From: Bifidobacterium asteroides | GTDB taxonomy: Bacteria > Actinomycetota > Actinomycetes > Actinomycetales > Bifidobacteriaceae | DNA length: 64,000 nucleotides | Assembly (NCBI RefSeq): GCF_030758775.1 | Contig: NZ_CP132384.1 | Span: 372,001-436,000 of the forward strand | Direction of reading: 5' to 3' | Shown here: piece by piece, positions 51,118-60,869 of the stretch | How the letters are laid out: every line of letters starts with the position of its first letter | Position numbering within the stretch: position 1 is the first letter of the stretch | Translations under genes and position numbers: made by a program | Notes under the pieces: generated by a model | Told to the model about the DNA's origin: nothing | Databases searched by the model: none | The model's input: only the letters and a program-made list of their open reading frames with translations

Positions 51118-51805
51118 ATGCCCCTCCTAGAAAGCGCCGTGCCCTTCAACGCATCCCCAGGTAAGGAAGGCTTCAGGGCCCTGCCGGTATGCCGATTATA
51201 GGTGGGCGGACAGCTCTGCGGCGGTATTGGAACCCGGGCTATACGCCAAAATGCGTGCGTTTTTCATCCTCTAAGCCCTTATCGGGGTAGGGCTAGAAGC
51301 GTCCAGTAGATGCCTGTTCTCCTTAGAAAGCATGAAGACACCGAATTGCCTGGCCTGGGCTACCAGCACAGGTCGCACCCAGTGGCGGTGCTAGCGGTGC
51401 GAGGCCCCGATTCCCACGACTAAAAATCTGCTCGAATCATGAACTAACAACTGCGCGCCTTGCCTAGGAACCACAATGGGCTGGGCCCGGAACACGAAAT
51501 CAGAGCCATCTGCCAGCGGGGTCATCAACACGCCGCCGACCCCCAGAGAGATGCCCGGCCGGCCACCCACATTTGCAGTGACCAGAATTTCGAACGGTTG
51601 AACGACCTCGCTTGGCAACACAGCCAACAAGATCTGCACCAAGCCACCGCTATCGACTGGAACGAACTGCACACCCCCGTCAGATACCTCAGCAGCACCG
51701 ACTAACCTGCGAATATTTTGGCATATGACCCAAAAAATACGACGCCCCCACATCTCGCGATGTGAGGGCGAAGAACTTATTGCTCTTATATAATATCATG
51801 GCCTT
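51118..51805. other. Low-GC spacer with one doubtful reading frame
   Basis: Nearly 700 bases between the small protein gene and the HEPN gene, lower in GC than the pst region. The only notable frame is on the minus strand, 51391-51753 (120 codons). Its product has alternating hydrophobic residues (GGLVQILLAVLPSEVVQPF, FVFRAQPIVVPRQGAQLLV) that look like beta strands, but I recognise no family and see no good ribosome-binding site. It may be a gene fragment. A plus-strand frame over the same bases (51460-51705) is no more convincing. 51118-51390 shows nothing. Confidence 0.3.
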
Positions 51806-53083
51806 ATGCAGACTGCAACTCACTCGATTATGGATCTGGCGATATCAGAGAAGCGCTTGGAACCCTATAAGAAAGAGGCCCGGAAACACCCGGGAGTGGA
51901 AGCCGCTGACTTATACCGTTGGAATACCTTATTCTCCGGAGTGGCAGTCACGCAGATCTCCTTTGTCGAGATGAGTGTGCGCAATGCGATGGACAAGGAG
52001 CTGATACTTTGGGCTCGTGCTAATGGATATGACGACTGGCTTGGGAAAACGCCGCAGCCCGAATGGTTCGAAGGTCATGAGACTGCCCCTCTGAGCCAGG
52101 CGCCACCTCTTATTGAGGAACTACTGGGCGCAGACCAAATAGGGAAGCTGTGGTACTCATGCCGCAGGGTATACCGGATATGGGAAAAGAATTCTAATCA
52201 CCACAAGCATGGCCAATACCCGAACAGGCATGATGCATTCTCGCATTTGATGTTCGGAGGTTGGCAACGGTTACTTGGACCTACGGATTTCAAGAGCAAA
52301 GACCCAACAGTCCTCAAGAGGGCGGCGGCTGCACGGCAGCTCTGGAAAGAGGCTTTGTATAAGGCCTTTCCGGAGATGACCCATAGCAAGGTCAATGATC
52401 AGCAACGGGTGAAACTCCTGCTTGATATCGATAGGATTCGTCGCCTGCGCAACAGAGTCTCCCATGGCGAGAACGTCCTAAGTATTCAAACGGACCTGTA
52501 CCTGGATAAGATGCTCGCAGTCCTGTCGGCCATCGACCTCTACATTAGTGACTGGGTCATGGACCAAACAGGCCGCACTTATCGGACAGTGGCCAAACTC
52601 AAATATTACCCGGAGCTGCTGCAGTCCTACCAGCAAAACGATCCGCTCCCCTCTAGTCAGGAAATCGTGGCCTACAAGCTGACCTCCAGTGGTTCCTACA
52701 GCGGGGAAGAGATCATTGAAGCCCAACTGAAGAACTCACAGAGTCATGGAGGACGCACCTTTATGACCGTCGGGAAACCACCGCTAGAAAAGAACAGATC
52801 CCGCCTCAGGGAAATCCTCCTGGTTGATGCTGGAGGCAAGAAAGCGGCCGTAGGTGAAATCGTCGCCTACGGCTATGGGAACGACGTAAAGCGGCCGAAA
52901 GGATACGATCCTCCGGCATACAGGAAGCGGTATCAAAAGAGAAAGGCTTGGTTCGCTGTGAGGAATCTATACGAAGTCGACTGCCAAGGCGGACGGGTCA
53001 TCGGTTACCAAACCAAAGACGGCCAGAAGGTGCCCGGCTGTTTCACAGGGCAGGTAACAATGAGATATGTCTGCCACGACTAA
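51806..53083 (+). CDS. HEPN/Abi-like protein, probable phage-defence RNase
   Basis: 425-residue protein. The first 250 residues resemble the Abi_2 (AbiD/AbiF-like) family: helical, with LYRWNTLFSGVAVTQISFVEMSVRNAMD near the start, SHLMFGGWQRLLG in the middle, and RLRNRVSHGENVL at about 214-226. The last is the RX4H motif (RNRVSH) of HEPN ribonucleases. Residues 270-425 are a separate beta-rich part (FMTVGKPPLEKNRSRLREIL, VGEIVAYGYG, KAWFAVRNLYEVD) that could be a PUA/ASCH-like nucleotide-binding domain; this is a guess. No antitoxin partner is nearby. Lower GC than the chromosome around it suggests transfer. The family acts in abortive infection; activity here is not shown. Confidence 0.65.
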   Translation: MQTATHSIMDLAISEKRLEPYKKEARKHPGVEAADLYRWNTLFSGVAVTQISFVEMSVRNAMDKELILWARANGYDDWLGKTPQPEWFEGHETAPLSQAPPLIEELLGADQIGKLWYSCRRVYRIWEKNSNHHKHGQYPNRHDAFSHLMFGGWQRLLGPTDFKSKDPTVLKRAAAARQLWKEALYKAFPEMTHSKVNDQQRVKLLLDIDRIRRLRNRVSHGENVLSIQTDLYLDKMLAVLSAIDLYISDWVMDQTGRTYRTVAKLKYYPELLQSYQQNDPLPSSQEIVAYKLTSSGSYSGEEIIEAQLKNSQSHGGRTFMTVGKPPLEKNRSRLREILLVDAGGKKAAVGEIVAYGYGNDVKRPKGYDPPAYRKRYQKRKAWFAVRNLYEVDCQGGRVIGYQTKDGQKVPGCFTGQVTMRYVCHD

Positions 53084-54008
53084 GAGTCCTAACACTCCTA
53101 TTCCCAAATCAGACTAACCTCATAGCCTCATATGTTTCCTGCATGGCTTAATGGAACTATAAGAACGCTGCAGGCGCTTTCCCAGAAGGCTCCATAAGTC
53201 ATCACCCCTTATCTCAGGTTTTTAGCCAACACTAGGATTTCGGTCTTCCAGACCAAACACAACGAAGCCCCCATGCTTCCTCATCCACGGCAACCCCTAT
53301 TAATTTCCAGTCTCAGATCATGCAAGCTGCTGATAGGTACCGAGATTCCGTTCAGAACGTGAATGAATCCGTAGACTTCAACACCACGGGATTCAACTGG
53401 AGCAAAGTGCTGTGAATTGTAGGGTCATACCTTGAAGCATGGCGATAAGGCGCACTCTGCTTAGGTGGTGGCCTTTCGCATATTGCACGATTAGTCCGGG
53501 CCATACTGGGTATGACTTGTGGTCATATATTAAAGGAGTCTGTGAACCACAGATCAGGATACGAGTTAGAACTTCCTGGTTTCGTTGGAAGGATCCGAAG
53601 CCGATTTAGATCAAATCATGTACCCGGCAACACGGTTCTTCATCAGCAGCATCATTTCACGAGCCAAGCTGCAACAGTCTGGACAGGCATCGCACAAACT
53701 CTGTATTTCATGGAAACAAGGTTGCGCACCATTGAAAACAGAGATGAAAGCTAGAACACTTCTGTCGTGGAAGCTTTTGACATCCCTAGTAGCTTTCTGA
53801 TTTCATTAGCACAACACCTAGGCACCGCCAGTGACTGGACCGAGTCCCACATATCAGTCAAATACTCTGAAATCGCAGACTAACAGGCACAAATCTTGGC
53901 GTATAACTCTAGAGCTCAATAGGGTGGGGGACTTGTAACAGAAAAAGCCGAGAGCTCGTGATATTCTTTCCTTGTCTCATCGCCAAATAAGACAATAAGG
54001 AATCGAAT
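53084..54008. other. Gene-poor low-GC stretch
   Basis: 925 bases without a convincing gene. Short frames occur at 53512-53754 and 53585-53800 (plus), overlapping each other, and a stop-bounded minus-strand frame of about 45 codons ends at 53281 with no start codon. None is recognised. They may be leftovers of decayed genes, which fits the lower GC and the neighbouring HEPN gene. The last 100 bases must contain the promoter of the purine permease: GAGCTC occurs twice (about 53911 and 53953) and could pair, but it does not fit a purine riboswitch. RBS for the permease is AATAAGGAAT. Confidence 0.4.
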
Positions 54009-55409
54009 ATGCATAAGCTATTTCGGCTTTCGGATAATAATACCACAGTCTCTACAGAAGTGGTAGCAGGCATCACCACCTTCTTCGCTATGGCCTACAT
54101 CATCGTGGTGAATCCCTCGGTGCTCTCTACAGCGGGCATGCCTTGGGGGGCCGTCTTTCTCGCCACTCTGATCGCTGCCATCATCGGCACCCTGATCATG
54201 GGGCTGGTGGCCAATGTGCCCTACGGCGTGGCGCCAGGAGTCGGGTTGGATGCCTTCTTCACCTTCACCGTGGTCAAGGGGCTGGGCTTCACCTGGCAGC
54301 AGACCATGTGCATGGTCTTCCTGTGCGGCCTGATCAACATCCTGGTCACCGCCACCAAGCTGCGCAAGATGATCATCCAGGCCATTCCGCCCCTGCTTCA
54401 GCACGCCATCGGCGGCGGCATCGGCGTCTTCATCGCCTATGTGGGTCTGCTCAATGTGGGCATCATCAAGTTCACCCCTGACAAGACCTCAGCGGCCGGC
54501 GCCAACCCTGGACTGACCACCTTCAACACCCCGGGGGTCATCCTCTTCGTCATCGGCTTGCTGCTGACCGTCTTCCTGCTGATCTTCAAGTTCAAGGGTC
54601 ACCTGGCCTTCATCAACAAGGGCGCCTTTGTCATCGCCATCATCGTGGTCACGCTCCTGGGCATTCCCATGGGGGTCACCAGCATGGCCAAGTCGGTCGA
54701 TCTGGGTCAGGCCTGGTCACAGTTGCCGCAGACCTTCCTGGCCATTTTCAGCCAGGATGGATTCCCCGCGCTCTTCTCCGACCCGGCCAAGCTGCCAGTG
54801 GTTCTGGTGACCATCTTCGCCTTCTCCCTGTCGGACACCTTCGACACCATCGGCACCTTTGTGGGCACCGGCCGGCGCTCAGGCATCTTCTCAGCCGAGG
54901 ACGAGCAGGCTCTGGAAAACGGCCGAGGCTTCAGCTCCAAGATGGATAAGGCCCTGTTCGCCGATGCTACGGCAACCTCCATCGGCGCTCTCTTCGGCAC
55001 CTCCAACACCACCACCTACGTGGAGTCCGCAGCGGGCATCGCAGCTGGTGGCCGGACCGGACTGACCTCAGTGGTCATCGCTGCCTGCTTCGCGCTCAGC
55101 GCCGTCTTCGCTCCCTTGATCTCCGCGGTGCCTTCGGCGGCCACCGCACCCGTCCTGGTCATTGTGGGCTGCATGATGATGAGCTCCTTCGCCGAGATTG
55201 AGTGGGGCGAGCTGTCTGAGGCCATTCCGGCCTTCTTCACGGCCATCTTCATGGGCTTTGCCTACTCCATCTCCTATGGTGTGGCCGCCGGCTTCATCAC
55301 CTACTGCCTGACCATGGTCTGCAAGCGCAAGGGCAAGGAGGTCCACCCCATCATCTGGACGGTCTCGGCTCTCTTCATCCTGGACTTTGTGCTTCAGGCT
55401 GTGCTCTGA
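54009..55409 (+). CDS. Purine base permease (AzgA/PbuG type)
   Basis: NCS2-family proton symporter for adenine, guanine or hypoxanthine; which base cannot be told. 466 residues, 12-14 membrane segments. TVSTEVVAGITTFFAMAYII and VNPSVLSTAGMPWGAVFLAT at the start, VPYGVAPGVGLDAFFTFTVV, SDTFDTIGTFVGTGRRSG and GTSNTTTYVESAAGIAAGGR are diagnostic of the AzgA-like branch. ATG 54009 is 6-7 bases after AAGGAAT. Its GC is back at the level of the core chromosome. Confidence 0.93.
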   Translation: MHKLFRLSDNNTTVSTEVVAGITTFFAMAYIIVVNPSVLSTAGMPWGAVFLATLIAAIIGTLIMGLVANVPYGVAPGVGLDAFFTFTVVKGLGFTWQQTMCMVFLCGLINILVTATKLRKMIIQAIPPLLQHAIGGGIGVFIAYVGLLNVGIIKFTPDKTSAAGANPGLTTFNTPGVILFVIGLLLTVFLLIFKFKGHLAFINKGAFVIAIIVVTLLGIPMGVTSMAKSVDLGQAWSQLPQTFLAIFSQDGFPALFSDPAKLPVVLVTIFAFSLSDTFDTIGTFVGTGRRSGIFSAEDEQALENGRGFSSKMDKALFADATATSIGALFGTSNTTTYVESAAGIAAGGRTGLTSVVIAACFALSAVFAPLISAVPSAATAPVLVIVGCMMMSSFAEIEWGELSEAIPAFFTAIFMGFAYSISYGVAAGFITYCLTMVCKRKGKEVHPIIWTVSALFILDFVLQAVL

Positions 55410-55550
55410 GCCAGTTTTAGAATTACGAGCTCTCCATAAGCAGCATTCTTCAGAACCATTGTTCAGCAGTGCGGTTCGTCGTCATGCTGTTGTCAGGTTG
55501 ACCTGACTGTTTGAGGGTGCGCAGAGAGCAAATCAGGCACAGAGACCGCA

Positions 55551-55586
55551 GCAGGGCCCCGACACCTTTTAGTGGCGGGGCCCTGC
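55551..55586. terminator. Shared terminator between convergent genes
   Basis: GCAGGGCCCCGACAC and GTGGCGGGGCCCTGC enclose a six-base loop. It is very stable and lies between the purine permease (plus) and the RCC1 protein gene (minus), so it can serve both directions. Confidence 0.8.
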
Positions 55587-55599
55587 TCGTTCGTGCATG

Positions 55600-58500
55600 T
55601 CAGTGCTTGTGCCGAGCGGCTGCTTTTCCGCCTTGTGCGCTTTGTGCTTCAAGGCGTTGCCGGTTGGCGGCCAGGCCAGCGACTGCGGCCAGCAAGCCGG
55701 TTAGGATGGTCACTAGGATGCCTGCCTCTCCGGTCAGGGGGAGGATGCCATAGTGGATGAAACGGAAGGCATTGGTCTCATCGTTGGGTTGTGGAGCCCC
55801 ATTGAGCGTCCAAGCGATGCTGACAGTCGTGTCGCCGGCCTGGTGGTTCGGCGTCAGCACAGTCCAGGCGCCGTCCTTCTGCCCCGTGGAGCTTAGGCTG
55901 GTTCCTGAGGTGCCTCCGAATTGTACTGCGGACGGGGTGCCGAGTCTGAAGGGGAAGAGCACGTTGACAGGAGAATAAGTTGTTTGTGTCGCGTTGTTTC
56001 CCAGCCTTCCTTGGCTGTTGTTTCCCCACCCCAATGTGCTGCCGTTGGAGGCGATGGCCAGGGTGTGGCCAGTGCCGGCGCTGACCTTGACGAAGTGGTC
56101 AATGCCTGATGGATTGCTCATCCTGGTTGGTTTGTTTAGGCTGCCTGTGCCTCCAGTCCCCAACATGCCTGTTGAGTTTTGACCCCAGCCCCAGATGCTT
56201 CCATTCTGGTCCAGAGCCAGCGAATTGCCGCTAACTCTGCTGCCTGTCAACTGCGTGAACGTGCTGACGTTTGCAGGCATGGCTACCAGAGATGGGGCAG
56301 TCCTTGTGGTGGTGTCGCCCAGGCCGAGCTCTCCATTGCTGTTCCCGCCCCAGGTCCATAGACGTCCCAGATCATCAAGGGCGGAGGAGTGGCCGTTGCC
56401 GGCAATGATCTGAACAGGCTTGAAGCCGCCTGTCGGGTTGGTGCCCGGCTTGGCCTGGACAGGTGTGAAGGTGTAGCTATTAAGCGCCACATCGCTCGTA
56501 TTGCCCAGGTCACCGTTCTGGTTTGATCCCCAGCCCCAGGCACGGCCCTGGGTGTCGGTCGCCAAAGAATGTGAGCCGCCCGCACTGACCTGTGCATAGC
56601 GGAATCCCGTCGTCTCACCTTGCGGGGTTGCGACCTGGACGGGTCTGGTGGTGATTCCTGTCATCGCCACAGTGCCAGAGGAAACACCCAGTTTGCCGAA
56701 TTCATTGGATCCCCAGCCCCAGGCTCTGCCCTGCCCGTCTACGGCGAGGACATGAGTGATTCCTGCACTGATGCCGGTGAGGCTGAAGCTTGTTGCCGTC
56801 ATCCCGCTTGGGGCTTGCACGCGAATCGGGCTTGAACTGTATGCAGATGAGCCATTGGTAGCAATGGTATTGTTGCCCAGCTGTCCGGAGCTGTTAAGAC
56901 CCCATGCCCAGACGTGGCCCTGGTCATCCAAGGCCAATGAGAAGGCTTTTCCTGCACTGACCTGTTTGAATCGGTTCACGCCTGTCGGCTTGGGAATCTG
57001 AACCGGGGTCAAGCGGTCCGTTGTGGTCCCATCGCCAAGCTGTCCGTATTTATTGGCACCCCAGGAATAGACGTTCCCATCCGATCCGAGAGCCAATGAA
57101 TGATCATCGCTGGCACTGACCTGGCTGAACCTAATGCCTCGCGCTGCAGGTGGAACCAGGGTCACCTTGGTCTGACCACTGTCGGGACCCTGCTTGGGAG
57201 AGGTGTTCCATTGCCCGCTGCCTGCCGTCCAGTGGGCTGTCAGTTTCGTGGAACCCTTGACGGGGGAAGAAAAGTCGTAGGCCGCATCGCCGTTGAACCA
57301 GCCATCAAATAGGAAGCCGGGACGGGTCGGGTCTTGATCCGGTCTGGAAGCCATTTGGTCTTCGATGACCGACTGACTGGTGGGCTGGCTGCCGTCGGCC
57401 TTGTCGAAAGTGACGACATAGGTAGGCGGGTCATAAATGTAATCCAGGATGTCATCGGGTTGCGGACCATAGAGATTCCAGGTGATGGCCGTATCCACTC
57501 GCCCCTTCCTATGAGCTGGTGTCACCACCTGCCAGTTTGTACCTGCTTTTTTGAGATTGCTGCCCAGTGTTTGGTCGAATTTGACAGCAGTAAGCTCCGG
57601 TGTAAGCGGGAATGCCGCCAGACCCGGTGTCAGCCTCTTGGCTTTGCTGTTGTCGTAACCTGTGGGAATGGTCGGATCACCTAGTTGGCCCCCGCAGTTC
57701 CATCCCCAGGTATACAGGTTTCCGTCTGACCCCAGGGCTAAGGATTGCTCCCAGCCAGCGTAGAGCTGAACCCAGCTGGTTTCCTCCCCGGCCACTGATG
57801 GTTTCGGCTTTTGCACAGGCCGGGGTCTGATGACGGTGCTGGTCTCGCCGGTGGGGACGTCCGGAAAGCCCAGCTCGCCGTACCGGTTGACGCCCCAAAT
57901 ATAAAGATTGCCATCTGAACCGATGCCCATGCTGTGGTAGTCCCTGCCCATGACCTGCTTCCAGGTGAATCCTGCAGGTGTCCCAGCTGGGCGAGGTATA
58001 AGCGTAGGTACATGCCTGTCTGTGGTGGTGCCGTCTCCCAGGCGCCCGCTGTCATTCCATCCCCAACCGTAAAGATCCCCATTCGTAGTGATGGCGAAAC
58101 TGTGGTCGGCTCCTACGCTGAATTGCGAGAAGGTGACCCCATTGGGCTGAAGGACTTGGGTGGGCGTCAAACGATCTGTGGTGGTGCCGTCTCCTAGGCG
58201 CCCATAACTGTTCCATCCCCAGGCATACAGTTTTCCGTCGGATCCCATGGCCAAGCAGCTGTATCGTCCCGTGGTCGCCCGGGTAAGAGTGATTCCCGCC
58301 GGCTTGCTGACGGGGACGGGTTTAGTGCTATATGCAGCTGGATTGTTAGGACCTCTCGGAACGCTGGTATTGCCGAGTTGTCCATATGAGTTCAGTCCCC
58401 ATGCATAGAGATTGCCGTCTGATCCCAAGGCCACAGTATGGTCCCACCTGGTGTTTGCCTGCTTCCAGGTAAATCCAGGCGCGGCCCCATCCGGCTTTTT

Positions 58501-59442
58501 CACCGGAGCAGGTCTGTTGCGGTTTTCGGTAGTTCCATCGCCCAGCTGTCCAGAAGCATTGAATCCCCAAGTGTAGAGGTTGCCATCCGAACCCATGGCA
58601 AGGGCTGAATGATCACCAGCATCTACCTTCGTGAAAATGAATCCTGCTGGTACATTTGCTGGTTTGGCTACTTTTATTGGGGCTTGGTGATCGATGTTTG
58701 TGCCGTCGCCCTGTTGACCGTAAGCATTTTTGCCCCAGGAATAGATGTTGCCGTCCGATCCTAAAGCCAGTGATTGGGTGGATCCTGACGTGATCTGTGA
58801 GAATTTGATCCCCCGTGTTGCTGGGGGAGTTACCGTCACGGTGGTGCCCCCTGATATAGCTCCATGTGCAGGTGCCAGGGACCAATGGCCATCGCCTATT
58901 GTCCATTTTGCGGTCAGCTTCAGGTTGCTGGTGACGGGCTGGTTGAAGTCATAGGCTACCTGGCCAATGAACCAGCCGTCAAAGAGGTACCCGTGCCTGG
59001 TGGGATCGGTCGGCCGTTTCGCCTGTCCTTCCGAAGGGACGGTCTGAGTGTTAGGGGTCGTTGTGTCAGCTTGTGCCGTGTCAAAGGTGACCGAACATTG
59101 ATTATTTAGGCAGGGGCTTGTCGAGCGGGTGGAGGGAGCAGGGCTTGCTGAGCCTAGTGAAGTGGGGGATGGAAAGGCGGGAGAAGGTGTTGTTTGGATA
59201 GGGGAATCCAGCTTTTGAGTTACTGTTGGCGTTGGAGCATTAGGGGGAGCTTGGGTTGAGCTGGGTATATTAGGGGTCACCCCCTCAGCTTCATTTTCCG
59301 TGCTTTGCGATGCTGTCGGGGATGCGGTTGCATCCGCCTGCGCCAGGTCAATCCCCGAGAGATTTCCCAATATCAACACTGAGGCGATAATGGCTGCAAG
59401 AGAAGCTACGCAGCATGCACGATTCCTATATGACGATTGCAT
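55600..59442 (-). CDS. Sortase-anchored protein with two RCC1 beta-propellers
   Basis: 1280-residue secreted protein. Signal peptide about 1-38 (ASLAAIIASVLILGNLSG, end AQADA), then a Ser/Thr/Pro-rich stretch to about 115. Next come an InlB-type repeat (DPTRHGYLFDGWFIGQVAYD), a short beta domain and seven RCC1 repeats (SLALGSDGNIYSWGKNAYGQ and the like). The whole set then recurs: second InlB-type repeat (DPTRPGFLFDGWFNGDAAYD), beta domain and seven more RCC1 repeats. LPLTG at about 1234 with a hydrophobic segment and basic tail anchors it. Seven RCC1 repeats form one propeller, so two propellers are expected. The role is probably binding host or glycan partners. ATG 59442, after AAAGGGGAC, was chosen over 59529, which would put 29 residues before the signal peptide. 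Confidence 0.9.
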   Translation of the reverse strand: MQSSYRNRACCVASLAAIIASVLILGNLSGIDLAQADATASPTASQSTENEAEGVTPNIPSSTQAPPNAPTPTVTQKLDSPIQTTPSPAFPSPTSLGSASPAPSTRSTSPCLNNQCSVTFDTAQADTTTPNTQTVPSEGQAKRPTDPTRHGYLFDGWFIGQVAYDFNQPVTSNLKLTAKWTIGDGHWSLAPAHGAISGGTTVTVTPPATRGIKFSQITSGSTQSLALGSDGNIYSWGKNAYGQQGDGTNIDHQAPIKVAKPANVPAGFIFTKVDAGDHSALAMGSDGNLYTWGFNASGQLGDGTTENRNRPAPVKKPDGAAPGFTWKQANTRWDHTVALGSDGNLYAWGLNSYGQLGNTSVPRGPNNPAAYSTKPVPVSKPAGITLTRATTGRYSCLAMGSDGKLYAWGWNSYGRLGDGTTTDRLTPTQVLQPNGVTFSQFSVGADHSFAITTNGDLYGWGWNDSGRLGDGTTTDRHVPTLIPRPAGTPAGFTWKQVMGRDYHSMGIGSDGNLYIWGVNRYGELGFPDVPTGETSTVIRPRPVQKPKPSVAGEETSWVQLYAGWEQSLALGSDGNLYTWGWNCGGQLGDPTIPTGYDNSKAKRLTPGLAAFPLTPELTAVKFDQTLGSNLKKAGTNWQVVTPAHRKGRVDTAITWNLYGPQPDDILDYIYDPPTYVVTFDKADGSQPTSQSVIEDQMASRPDQDPTRPGFLFDGWFNGDAAYDFSSPVKGSTKLTAHWTAGSGQWNTSPKQGPDSGQTKVTLVPPAARGIRFSQVSASDDHSLALGSDGNVYSWGANKYGQLGDGTTTDRLTPVQIPKPTGVNRFKQVSAGKAFSLALDDQGHVWAWGLNSSGQLGNNTIATNGSSAYSSSPIRVQAPSGMTATSFSLTGISAGITHVLAVDGQGRAWGWGSNEFGKLGVSSGTVAMTGITTRPVQVATPQGETTGFRYAQVSAGGSHSLATDTQGRAWGWGSNQNGDLGNTSDVALNSYTFTPVQAKPGTNPTGGFKPVQIIAGNGHSSALDDLGRLWTWGGNSNGELGLGDTTTRTAPSLVAMPANVSTFTQLTGSRVSGNSLALDQNGSIWGWGQNSTGMLGTGGTGSLNKPTRMSNPSGIDHFVKVSAGTGHTLAIASNGSTLGWGNNSQGRLGNNATQTTYSPVNVLFPFRLGTPSAVQFGGTSGTSLSSTGQKDGAWTVLTPNHQAGDTTVSIAWTLNGAPQPNDETNAFRFIHYGILPLTGEAGILVTILTGLLAAVAGLAANRQRLEAQSAQGGKAAARHKH

Positions 59443-59539
59443 ACAGTCCCCTTTGAAAGCAACGGCGCATGCAACGTGGCATCTGCATCCCCAGCTCAAT
59501 CCCCATGGCCAGCGTGCATGACGTTTCAATCAAAGTCAG

Positions 59540-59567
59540 CTTATATCATATGGCTCTGGAATACCAA
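59540..59567 (-). promoter_or_regulatory. Probable promoter of the RCC1 protein gene
   Basis: On the minus strand TTGGTA, 16 bases, TATAAG, about 100 bases before the chosen start codon. Upstream of it lies the terminator of the preceding gene. Confidence 0.5.
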
Positions 59568-59652
59568 GTCCTCGGTGATGCCTTTCCTTTTGCCTTGACG
59601 GTCGGATAGTCGGCAGGAAATTGGGAGTGGTTGTTTTCGTATATACAAAAAG

Positions 59653-59687
59653 AACTTCCGGCAAACCGAAGAAGCCTGCCGGAAGTT
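59653..59687 (-). terminator. Terminator of the G5/transglycosylase gene
   Basis: AACTTCCGGCA and TGCCGGAAGTT form a perfect 11-base stem; on the minus strand the T-rich CTTTTTG follows. Confidence 0.88.
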
Positions 59688-59712
59688 CCTGATTGAGTTT
59701 TATGAAAAGAGA

Positions 59713-60720
59713 TTAGTACCAGTTGGATGACTGTGATTGGGCCCACGCGCCACAGGGATTCCCGTAACGGCCCTGGATGTAGCCCAGTCCCCAGACGATC
59801 TGGGTGTGGGCATCGGTCTGCCAGTTGGGGCCGGCCGAGGCCATCTTGCTGCCGGGCAATGCCTGGGGAATACCATAGGCACCTGAGGGGTTGGCTGCGT
59901 TGGTCCGCCAGCCGGACTCCTTGTTCCACAGCTGCACCAGGCAGGTGAATTGGTCCTCGCCCCAGCCGCGGGAGGTGACCAGATCATGGGCGATGCTCTG
60001 GGCTTCGCCTACAGGGGTTGTGGTGGTGGTCGAGCCGGACTGTGCAGGGGTGCCACCGCCGGTGCCCACCAGGATCACCTTGTCCACGGGGACGGTCTTG
60101 ACGAAGGATGCGAAGATGTTGCTGGTCAGGTGCTTGTTGCCGGCTGCGGTGACCAGGCTGGTGGTCTCCATGACGCCGTTCTGTCCCTCGGTCTTGACCC
60201 TGGTGGTGCCTGACGGCAGGGAGTCGGTCTTCTCCTCGATGGTGTTGAAGGGGATGGGCGATTCGTCCGTCTTGACCTGGGCGTTGGCCCGGTCGATGCG
60301 GATGACGGTCTTCTCACTGACCCGGCTGGTTAGTGAGGGGGTAATCTGGTCGCCCGGCTGCAGGGTGATGTCTCCGGCCTCCAGGACCGATTTGACATTG
60401 GTGAAGCCGTTGCCCAGCACCACCTTGTTCTTTCCGTTGATCTGCACATTCACGTAGGAGGTATCGGAGTTGGCGCCGCCCGCACCATTGCGGATGGCCT
60501 GCCTGGTGCTCCCACGGGATACCGTGCCCAGATTCTGGGTAGCGGAGTAGGAAGTTACGCCTGACTTGGCCGAGCTCTCAGTGGATGTATAGAAGTCGCG
60601 CGAGACGAAGCCCGCGCCAATAACCATGCCGAGAACGGTGACACCGGCAGCCAATCGCAGCCACTGACGCTTGGTCAGAGCCTTGACCGCACTCATCCGT
60701 CCTCTACGGTGGTTCGCCAT
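59713..60720 (-). CDS. G5-domain cell-wall transglycosylase (Rpf/SLT-like)
   Basis: 335-residue exported enzyme that should cut peptidoglycan. N-terminal membrane/signal segment about residues 20-40 (WLRLAAGVTVLGMVIGAGF), a DUF348-like stretch (NVQINGKNKVVLGNGFTNVK), and a G5 domain (FNTIEEKTDSLPSGTTRVKT, then GQNGVMETTSLVTAAG). A C-terminal lysozyme-like domain has the likely catalytic Glu in LWNKESGWRTNAANPSGAYG and ends WGLGYIQGRYGNPCGAW. This layout is common in bifidobacterial and actinobacterial resuscitation/wall-remodelling proteins. ATG 60720 follows AGAGGAGAG on the minus strand. Confidence 0.88.
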   Translation of the reverse strand: MANHRRGRMSAVKALTKRQWLRLAAGVTVLGMVIGAGFVSRDFYTSTESSAKSGVTSYSATQNLGTVSRGSTRQAIRNGAGGANSDTSYVNVQINGKNKVVLGNGFTNVKSVLEAGDITLQPGDQITPSLTSRVSEKTVIRIDRANAQVKTDESPIPFNTIEEKTDSLPSGTTRVKTEGQNGVMETTSLVTAAGNKHLTSNIFASFVKTVPVDKVILVGTGGGTPAQSGSTTTTTPVGEAQSIAHDLVTSRGWGEDQFTCLVQLWNKESGWRTNAANPSGAYGIPQALPGSKMASAGPNWQTDAHTQIVWGLGYIQGRYGNPCGAWAQSQSSNWY

Positions 60721-60869
60721 TACTCTCCTCTGTTGGACCGACAGATCCTCAGTGATCAGTCGACTGGTCAGTTCCTATCGACCGCACGCTTCCGGCAGTG
60801 CCGAAAGGGTCACTGGACAAACACAGCTCTACTGTAGTGCAAACCTGCTTTGGAACCAACTCGACCGGC

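Noticed and set aside
53870-54008. Possible purine riboswitch before the purine permease
   Set aside because: GTATAACTCT and a GAGCTC pair looked suggestive, but the conserved purine-riboswitch loops and three-way junction are not there.
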